In this document: piece after piece, positions 56,901 through 64,000 of the stretch
How the letters are laid out: every line of letters begins with the position of its first letter
Position numbering within the stretch: the stretch's first letter is position 1
NCBI GenBank assembly: GCA_033060915.1
Contig: CM065397.1
Span: forward strand, 30,915,001-30,979,000
Source: Euryodendron excelsum
Taxonomy: Eukaryota; Streptophyta; Magnoliopsida; Ericales; Pentaphylacaceae
Direction of reading: 5' to 3'
Length of the DNA: 64,000 bases
Notes under the pieces: generated by a model
The model's input: only the letters and a program-made list of their open reading frames with translations
Databases searched by the model: none
Told to the model about the DNA's origin: nothing
Position numbers and translations under genes: made by a program

Positions 56901-59900
56901 CCTCCCCTTCCCTCCCCCAAGTTCCAAACAGGCTATATGTTTCTTGGTGGCCAATCAATGTCAAACTGCTTTGATTTGAACAATGGATAAGAAGGTAATC
57001 CCACATGTAAAAACAAATATTTTCAGTGGTACCATCCCTAGCGGCTATTATTAAGGGTGTCCTCTGTTAATTTACTGCTGGAATTTATGATACTTGGAGA
57101 CACTGTTAAGTTGTGCAACTCTCATAAATGTTTCTACTGGGATGGCATCAAGCAGAAACTGTACAAGCTTTAATTTATATGTGAACAATTGAAGTTTATC
57201 TTGCCCCTAGGTTAAACGAGGAAACCAATACACACAATGACAAGGATCAGCATTCAAGAAACTAAATTGCACACACTGCATTGTATGCGCCTGACACAGC
57301 CTTAAATGTTTGTGTAAGGATCTAAACTAATATTAAAAAGAGAGTAACAACCTCGAGAGTGAGATTCATCTTTACATCTATATCCAGAAACGGTTCAGGA
57401 ACATTTGCGTCCCATGTTATGCAATTTCTCATTGATGCTGCATGTTGAAAGGAAAGAATCACATAAAATTTCTTAAAACATGTAAGTTGATTTTAATCAT
57501 GCATTATTATTATTATGTATTTCTTGAAACAATACACAATGACCTTGGAGGATGCCCAAGGAATTCCACACTCCAACGAGACTATGCTAAAGTCCCTTAT
57601 GCTGTGTTTGGAACCCTGATTTCTCAAGAAAAAGCAAAGGAAAAGAAAAATGTGAGAGAAAAGAAAACAAAATAAAAAAGTATTTTTGTTCTCTTTTCCC
57701 TCACCTTTTCCTTTTCCTTTTCCTTTTCTTTTCCATCACCAATCCTTGATCCACACAGTCTTAGGGAACCTAGTAATCCAAGCATCCTGATAAGGCCATT
57801 TGTTCGCATTTTCTTGATTTCTTCCAACCATGAGAACCAAATGGAGCACTGGATAAGTCGTATGTGAGTTTAGGTAATGAAAAATTTGGGGACCTATGAA
57901 GCTCTCAATAGTCCATAACTAAGGCATAGGCTCCAACTGTTCAATTTTTGAAACCTAACAATATGGTACAAAATAGAACTGAAGCCAACTATAATTTTCA
58001 CTTACTATGTGCCATCATTAAACAGTAATGCACACCCAGGAAATATTAAAGGAGTTCTACTCAGTCTCAAAATGTACCTGAAAAATGGTCATTCTGGCGT
58101 TCCACCACTTCTGAACCTGCAAACTGTAACACACATTCAGAACTCATAAATATCCAAAGAAAAGTATTTAAAGGACTACTTCTGTAAAATCCATAGAATG
58201 CAGATACAAGGACAGCCAACATCAAAACTAGCATAGTATGCAAATGCAAGTGTCTGGTCTCGGATATGGAAACTCACCAAGGTTGTGTGCATGTAATTGA
58301 AAACAGTAAAATGAGGATATGCACCCTAAAAGGTTATTTATAGTACTTCAACTTGTCACACCAAAATCATATGTAATGTAACCCAAGTCAAGTATTAAGA
58401 CAATAAAATCACAGATAATAGTTTTCCTTAGATATCTGTTGTTGCTATCAATATATGGTTTGATCAAGCCTACCCCGTACACTAATATGCCTGCATCATT
58501 CTTTGTCATATTAATGTAACCACAGAGATTGGCTATATTGTGCAATCTTCATGCTCTATCCTTTTCTTGTTAGGCTTGCATAGCTTGAAAACATGTTTGT
58601 CCCATCAATCTATTACAATGAGAGCAATGCATCTTCCCTTTAAATACAAGCGGTGCTTTCGCTCTAATTTTCTAGCTTCTTTCATCTATTGATTGCTGAA
58701 AATTACCTTTCACCTCTACTACTGTCTCAAACATTTTTGGCACGACTAATCTCCCATTTCTAGACATGCAGTTTTTGGCCAAGATCCAGTAAAGTCCACA
58801 ATTAGATTAAAAAATTGTAACAAGTTTATTGGTGCAAAAACCAAGGAGAAGTGCATAAAAACTCTGTCAAGCATTTAATATGTCAGTGAAATCATGCATG
58901 TTGTTCAATTAATAACATTAGTTTGTTGACTGTCTCTTCCATAACAGTGCTCCAATTGCTTCCCCTTGTCACCATGACTTATTGCCTATGTTCGCAAGTG
59001 ATTAGGCACCAATAGATTTTAGAAAGTTATCAATCATCTGCACGACATGAACTACCATTAGGACTCCGTGAGTAGAAAGGGAGGAAAAAAATAATGCTTT
59101 AAAACTTGATAATCGCTATTCAAGCATCATTCAATTTCCCAAGATTTTTATACTCCCAGTCTCAACTAATTATACTGCCAGAAAAATATTAATTCTAAAT
59201 CATTCAAAGAATTTTGGTTACCACATTTACAGATCTAGAACAACGCCTTCATTGGTGTGTTTGCACTATTCATGTTCACAGCATTCAATTGACAAATTCT
59301 GAATCAGAGTCCACTGCTGACTAAGTGAACCACACTTTTGTTAGAGTGCTCCATTAACAATTGCCTTCTAAAAGTTTCTTAAACACAATAATGTTATAAT
59401 GAACAGCCTCCTCCTTTAGGAATATACATCATCTTCATCACATATAACTTTTCATTCTAGACAATAATCACAGTTTTGGAATGAGGTGAACTTAGCTAAG
59501 AAGAACAACAACTTCTGATAAACTGAGAAACAAGAATTTTATTGAAAAATTTGTAGTAATGCAGTTACCCTTGATCACCCTTTATACATCTCATCCAGCA
59601 ATTCAATCTAACTAACCAATCAACCAACCCATGCTCTGTTCGAAGTTCTGAAAACAGGGCTGAACAGAGAAGTTGCAAATTTGTAGTTATTAACTACCTC
59701 AACTGCTAACTCTACCTAGCCAATGATATTAAGACAGGTCACAGCCATTGCCATCTAATCCTTACTGCTTAACCGTCTATTCTTCCTGTAGCCAAACACT
59801 TTCCATTAGCCCCTCCACATTTGAATTCTCTTCTTTGAATTGTATCACAGTTGTACTTATTTCTTCCCAGACCCCAACTTCTCGACGCAAATTTCACATC

Positions 59901-62522
59901 AGCAGAAAATGATTTCCCAATATTAGACTTTAATTTTTATTTCAGCTATCAAATCTTTGTCAAGTGGTGATACACAATACAAGAGCAGTGTGATTCTGAA
60001 GAATTTTAATCTGGGAACAAGCAGAACATCAGAGGCTTTTTTCTTCTACTTTTTTTTTTGCGCCTAGAGAGAAGATTAGGGGGCAATGTTAGGAAGCCAG
60101 CAGTCATATAAATTCTTGGAAATGTATTTACATAGTAATCAGGCTGACTTTGCAGGAAAAGCCTATATCAATTGAAATGCATGTAAGAACAGTGAACTTG
60201 ATATTACAAACGTCCTCAATGATATCCCAACAATAAGGTCAGATGCAATGAGAAAAAATGTATCCTATAAGCTTACTTATGCATTAATTTGTAGACACCT
60301 ATCTCTGGAAAAATAATGCCACCAATACATGAACCTTGGATTAAATACAAGTCAGCAATATACTGCCTGTCAATTTTCTGGCAGTTTATCAATTCTTTCT
60401 AAAACTTGTTGCTATCACTTGAGTAACAGTAATATTGTAGATAACCTGAAAGTAACCAGAATTTATCAACTTTTGGCTTGCACTCGACAAAGATCTATCC
60501 AGTGACTTTTATATTATGGAGAAATCCCAGGAAGTGTTTCAATTGTTTGAAACTGGTTTGCTGTACATTGCTGAAGCAGGAAGTTCCTCGTTTTTCCAAG
60601 TTAGTCGCTTCTCTGGCTGCAATTTTTGCAGCTCAGACCAATCTCTTCTTTTGATACATATTTTAGGGCCACATCTATATTTTTAATCTGCTCAAATGCA
60701 AATATACAAGTGAATAGATATAATACAAGCCCTACTGCTTTAGCCTAACGAATATTAAAAACGATAACCTGGAATTTTCCCGTAGTGGTTGAAACTAGAA
60801 TCCAGAATCCCCACCCACAAATGTAATATATAAGCACAACAATCTCCCGGGAAACAAAAAAACAAAACAAAACAAAAAAAGAGAGAAAAAATGAAGAAGA
60901 AGAAGACCCTCATTCCTTTTGTTTCAACTTAAAATTAAAGCTCACCTTGCAGGACAACATCTCAACTGTACAGCCTTCATTCGTTGTGGTCACTTGTAAG
61001 TCTAGAACAGGTGCCACTTCAAAATTCAGAAGTTGAACTCTTGGCAGGGTACACCTGTATAGAATACCATTCAAAAAGCAAGGAACAATAATTTCTATCT
61101 TCATTTACAGACTATCTATGCAAGAAAGTTCTGACAACATTGCTTCTAAAGGCACAATGATTCAGGAGGCCACTAAATGATGGTGCTAGAAAATTCCTCT
61201 TTAGGTTAAAATTTTTTAACCCTAGAAGTCATCCTTATCCATTAATTAGGTAGAACTCTAAACAATCACAAAGTTAGCTCCTTTGCCCCTCAAGCTCCTC
61301 GATTTGCATATTTAATACTTCATGATTTTCTTCCAAAGTGATGGCTAACATGAGAATTGAGATCTCCTGGAGTAATCTAGGCAACAACATTAAGCTTAAA
61401 AGGTGCAATGAGGCCCAAAACCAGCTATATCACCATTCAGATCATGAGCTCTGGTAGTAAGGCTCTTTGGTCAATAGTTCCACTGGAAACTGCTTCCTGT
61501 ATCACTGCTTTTCATTTTTTTTGCTAAGCTCTTCTTTCAGTCTAAAATTCCCTTCCTATTTTGTGTTGGTGTTAGCAATAAACGAGATGCAGTAAATTTG
61601 GCCCCTAAGAAGTTAAATAGGCAATTAAATTGCTGTTTGCTTCTGGGTTCTGTAACATAATAATTCTGTTGCTTAATAAACAATGTCCAAGAAGTGCATT
61701 CATGTGGTTGCACCCATCATCATCCTCTACATGTCCAACAAGAAAGAGTTAATATATTGAAACCTACATAAATAAATGAATAGCCCAGCCAATAAGTTTC
61801 CAGTAATATCCAATTTACATTCAAGCAAATTCATATCCTACATGGTGAATACAAAAGAAAAAGAGGAGTTTCATTTTGAGGATGTCTAGATAAAATGAAT
61901 CAACAGTTGAGTAAATGAAGCAAGGGAACCGGAAGAGATGGACTGCACCTGTACATGTTAGCATCAAGGAACTGAAAACTCTGCAAAGCACTTGTGTTCA
62001 AGATTGCTTCAATCCCAGATGGGTGGCTAAGAAATTCACTGATATGATATATCCTCTTGCACTCACTGCCATCACTAAAATTTGGTAGCTTTACTCTATC
62101 CTTCTTTCTTGCAGATAACTTTGCTCTTTTCACATTGGAATACGATGACTCTGCTTTATTCTTGTAATTAACGAGCATACAGTTTGCCATTAAACATCTG
62201 TGCTCACAAACCCCAACACCCCACAGCCATAAAAAATTAAATAAATAAACAAAAGAATCAAGAAATACAAACAATTCAAAAAATATTGGCATTTGAAAAT
62301 CGGTAGCATAGCCGTTTCATGTTCAAATAAAGAAAAAGGACAGCAAGGAGATCAAAGACAATGTGGTTCGTTAATTACCAACAAACAGAAACACCAAACC
62401 AACATGGGGAAAAGAATGAAAGGCTCTACTGGTAAATAAGAAGATTACCTTGGGCTTGGGGTGAACAACCTTTGGAAAGCAAAGAATGGGGATGTGGAAG
62501 ACCCACATTTAGTTGCCCTCAT
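53996..62522 (-). CDS. DUF1997 family protein, seven exons, 241 aa
   Basis: Exons on the minus strand, from the start: 62522-62449, 62197-61949, 61054-60946, 58123-58078, 57437-57352, 55715-55657, 54098-53996 (74+249+109+46+86+59+103 = 726 nt, 242 codons with stop). Every intron is GT-AG and every junction keeps phase. Recognisable family segments in order: YHISEFLSHPSGIEAIL, YRCTLPRVQLLNFEVAPVL, VVERQNDHFS, ITWDANVPEPFLDID, QPFTMLPISAVEGPGNL and LLLQQLLQDYDKWVQQQ. DUF1997 is a plant and cyanobacterial family without established biochemical role, resembling lipid- or START-like barrel proteins only by analogy. The first about 25 residues (MRATKCGSSTSPFFAFQRLF) are Ser/Thr/Arg-rich without acidic residues, suggesting a plastid transit peptide. 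An in-frame stop lies about 33 nt before the ATG, fixing the start. Convergent with the CWC21-like gene. Confidence 0.92.
54324..54349. repeat. (TA)n microsatellite in the last intron of the DUF1997 gene
   Basis: About thirteen TA units, AT dinucleotide repeat. Confidence 0.85.
54934..55146. mobile_element. 213-bp Tourist-like MITE in a DUF1997 intron
   Basis: Terminal inverted repeats tgctatgtttggaaccggatt and (reverse complement) cgctgtgtttgaatccaggat; flanked by tta at 54931-54933 and 55147-55149. Interior purine-rich on one half and pyrimidine-rich on the other, so it folds on itself. Confidence 0.75.
56452..56933. mobile_element. 482-bp purine/pyrimidine MITE with internal duplication
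   Basis: Starts gcctgtttggaacttaggggaggg and ends with its complement ccctcccccaagttccaaacaggc; flanked by tat on both sides (56449-56451, 56934-56936). Inside, a segment beginning ggttttgtaaagaaaatg and ending gtagaatcaaacaaggga is present twice, about 207 bp apart (56549-56678 and 56756-56886). It sits in the DUF1997 gene intron between the exons at 57352 and 55715. Confidence 0.75.
57600..57760. mobile_element. 161-bp Tourist-like MITE in a DUF1997 intron
   Basis: Terminal repeats tgctgtgtttggaacc and (reverse complement) gactgtgtggatcaagg; flanked by tta at 57597-57599 and 57761-57763. Same family as 54934-55146 by its ends, but with a shorter interior. Confidence 0.72.
58124..60945 (-). 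other. 2.8-kb intron of the DUF1997 gene
   Basis: Ends match splice consensus (gtgagc at 60945, ttacag at 58124). The sequence is AT-rich; no coding exon is needed between the flanking exons, which join in phase. The stretch 59500-59650 (caagaattttattgaaaaa, atctcatccagcaattcaatc) looks like a fragment of a dispersed element. Confidence 0.6.
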
Positions 62523-63309
62523 CAGTACAAAATGAATAGGTGCTCCTGCATGCTCTCATCATTCGGAGACATATCAGAGTCACAAACATTACAATTCATA
62601 TACATATACACACATACATATAAAGGGAAATTAAGAAAAGAAAACAAAAGGCAATCCATGGATGGATATAACTTAAGTAATACTGAGAACATCATGAGAG
62701 GCTGAAAAGGAAAATAAATTATAGCTATTGTATGAAGTTTGTAAATATAAGAGTGCGCAAATCAATGACATCATAACAAATGAAATATACAAATATGCAT
62801 ACCACTACTGTCAAACGAGAAGGATTTTTGAGGAGAGGTATGGTTCCACCACCAGTATCTTTTTATCTTTGGTTCTAAAGATTGGCTTCTCCCTTCCTCA
62901 TGCGACCACTGTAAGCAGAGAGAGAGAGAGAGAGAGAGAGAGTGTGTGCGCGCGCGAAATTTCGGAAATGCCACCAGGAGGATAAAATTGAATGCCAATC
63001 CATTACTTTCCGCCACGTAGCCAAACTAAAACACGTTGGAAAGGAAAGGTGATAACAATTGTGGGATATCAATTGGGCAGTGTCTACCGGGCTCGGGTTG
63101 GATTTTACTGGCTCCGTCAAATTTAAGCCGGGTCAAAATTAAAAATGCTAGGTTCAAACCTAATTCACGGCTTTAAGGGTGGGTTTGAGCTCAGGCGTCA
63201 GGCTCAGACCTTAAACTTGGATCATATGATATTAAGCTGAAAATGTTGAAAAATAGTAAAAAAAAAAATGCTAAAACATAGTAAATAACTCTGGACAAAA
63301 TTTCATTCA
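62523..63309 (-). promoter_or_regulatory. 5' region of the DUF1997 gene
   Basis: Contains the in-frame upstream stop, a GA/GT/CG microsatellite (62917-62956), and further out a stretch of gggtttgagctcaggc/ggctcagacc words (63065-63240) that belongs to a dispersed low-copy repeat. No clear TATA box could be assigned. The retroelement beginning near 63310 bounds it. Confidence 0.4.
62917..62956. repeat. Compound microsatellite (AG)n(TG)n(CG)n
   Basis: About thirteen AG units, then tgtgtg and cgcgcgcg. It lies about 400 bp upstream of the DUF1997 start codon; on the gene strand it reads (CG)(CA)(CT)n, like many plant leader tracts. Confidence 0.85.
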
Positions 63310-64000
63310 AAACAACTGTATCACGAGAGTGATTATTTGACAAAAATTACAAAATAACAATATCCATTAATAGAATGATGTCTTATTAGACCACATACAT
63401 TTGAATGAATAAGTTCAAAAGGATTAAGCATACAATTATTGACTCTAGATGGAAATGCTTCACAAGACAGCAAGGACAAATGACTAAGACTCGAAACTCG
63501 GTGCTTTAAAGTGAGAGGGATGATGACCAAAACGGCAATGCCACTCGAAGGGAGATAGTGATGATTGAAAGGCTTTAGTAGGGGACACGAGATCAAAATA
63601 GGAGAGACCACTTGCTTCATGTCCCGTGCCAATCTTCCTCTTTTTATCTTTAGATCCTGAAAGACATATAAGGAATGATAATGGGCCACGCAACAATTAA
63701 GGGATCAGGCGATTTTCCTTATAGACATCAAACTAAAAGGAAAATGAGGAACATATAAGACAGATGATAAGGGCATAAAAGAACCAAGATGATTTGTTCC
63801 TAGACTTGAAACTCCCGTAGTAAAGCCATTACCAAGTGTAACAGTATGATTAGAAGAAAGAGAGTGGTAATCAGATAAAATAGGTGACAAATCAATCATA
63901 TGATCTAACGCTCCTGAGTCTATAATCCAGGAGCTTCAAGATGACAACAGGTAAGTAGATGCAATACCTGACAAGGCAAAAGTGGTGGTGAAAGAGGAAA
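63310..64000 (-). pseudogene. copia protease to integrase fragment, running off the right edge
   Basis: On the minus strand, from the edge inwards: the protease active-site region SSWIIDSGALDHM near 63930, YHSLSSNHTVTLGNG and VLYVPHFPFSLMSI (63705-63899), then YFDLVSPTK...WHCRFGHHPS (63484-63696) and, in another frame, LSHLSLLSCEAFPSRVNN...FELIHSNV (63333-63560). The zinc-binding HHCC site has lost a Cys (CEAF for CEAC), and the first catalytic Asp of integrase is Asn (HSNV for HSDV). A frameshift lies near 63490. It ends abruptly near 63310, so it is 3'-truncated. The protease part still has DSGA, but the element is dead as it stands. Confidence 0.8.

Overview
This is a window of nuclear DNA from a flowering plant. 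The evidence is GT-AG spliced genes with plant-type proteins (a CWC21/cwf21 splicing factor and a DUF1997 protein), Ty1/copia elements of SIRE type, very long solo LTRs of probable Ty3 Tat/Ogre type, a Mutator-like element with a 9-bp target duplication, Tourist-like MITEs flanked by TTA/TAA, and tRNA-derived SINEs. The species cannot be named from sequence alone. The 17-kb intron and deep transposon nesting suggest a lineage that tolerates large introns. There are no bacterial operons, CRISPR arrays, rRNA genes or recognisable tRNA genes.

Layout. 1-1858 is AT-rich decayed repeat DNA. 1859-22585 is the 3' part of one old SIRE-like copia element: gag zinc knuckle, protease, integrase, reverse transcriptase, RNase H, a separate downstream ORF, polypurine tract and 3' LTR. 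It has been broken four times. Two copies of a ~5-kb solo LTR sit in opposite orientation at 3301-8338 (+, TSD ttgaa) and 10098-16461 (-, TSD attag). Two near-identical 1.76-kb solo LTRs of a second SIRE-like family also sit in opposite orientation: 14332-16096 (+, TSD ttacc), inside the second giant LTR, and 20072-21832 (-, TSD atatg), inside the host element's own 3' LTR. 22690-24370 holds older fragments of the same LTR types. 24371-29995 is AT-rich intergenic DNA with a SINE split by a 1.5-kb Tourist-like element.

Two host genes converge. The plus-strand CWC21-like gene has its first coding exon at 30365-30729 and its second at 48049-50023, giving 779 codons. They are separated by a single inferred 17.3-kb intron that carries a complete LTR retrotransposon (37020-41704, TSD cctag, intact primer-binding site), a non-autonomous Mutator-like element (44242-45617), a three-copy 238-bp tandem repeat and several minisatellites. 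The minus-strand gene at 53996-62522 encodes a 241-aa DUF1997 protein in seven exons, all in phase, with three TIR-type MITEs in its introns. Upstream of it, at the right edge, is the start of another, minus-strand copia element with damaged coding sequence.

The most striking signals are regulatory structures within the transposons. One LTR family carries a 71-bp array with two GAGTCGACTC-type palindromes per unit, 20-22 bp apart, upstream of its TATA box. The host element carries five TGTGTYGACACA palindromes and a TATA box just before its extra ORF, which looks like a second, internal promoter built like the LTR U3. All splice joins, target duplications and homologies were read by eye; no database search or alignment program was run.
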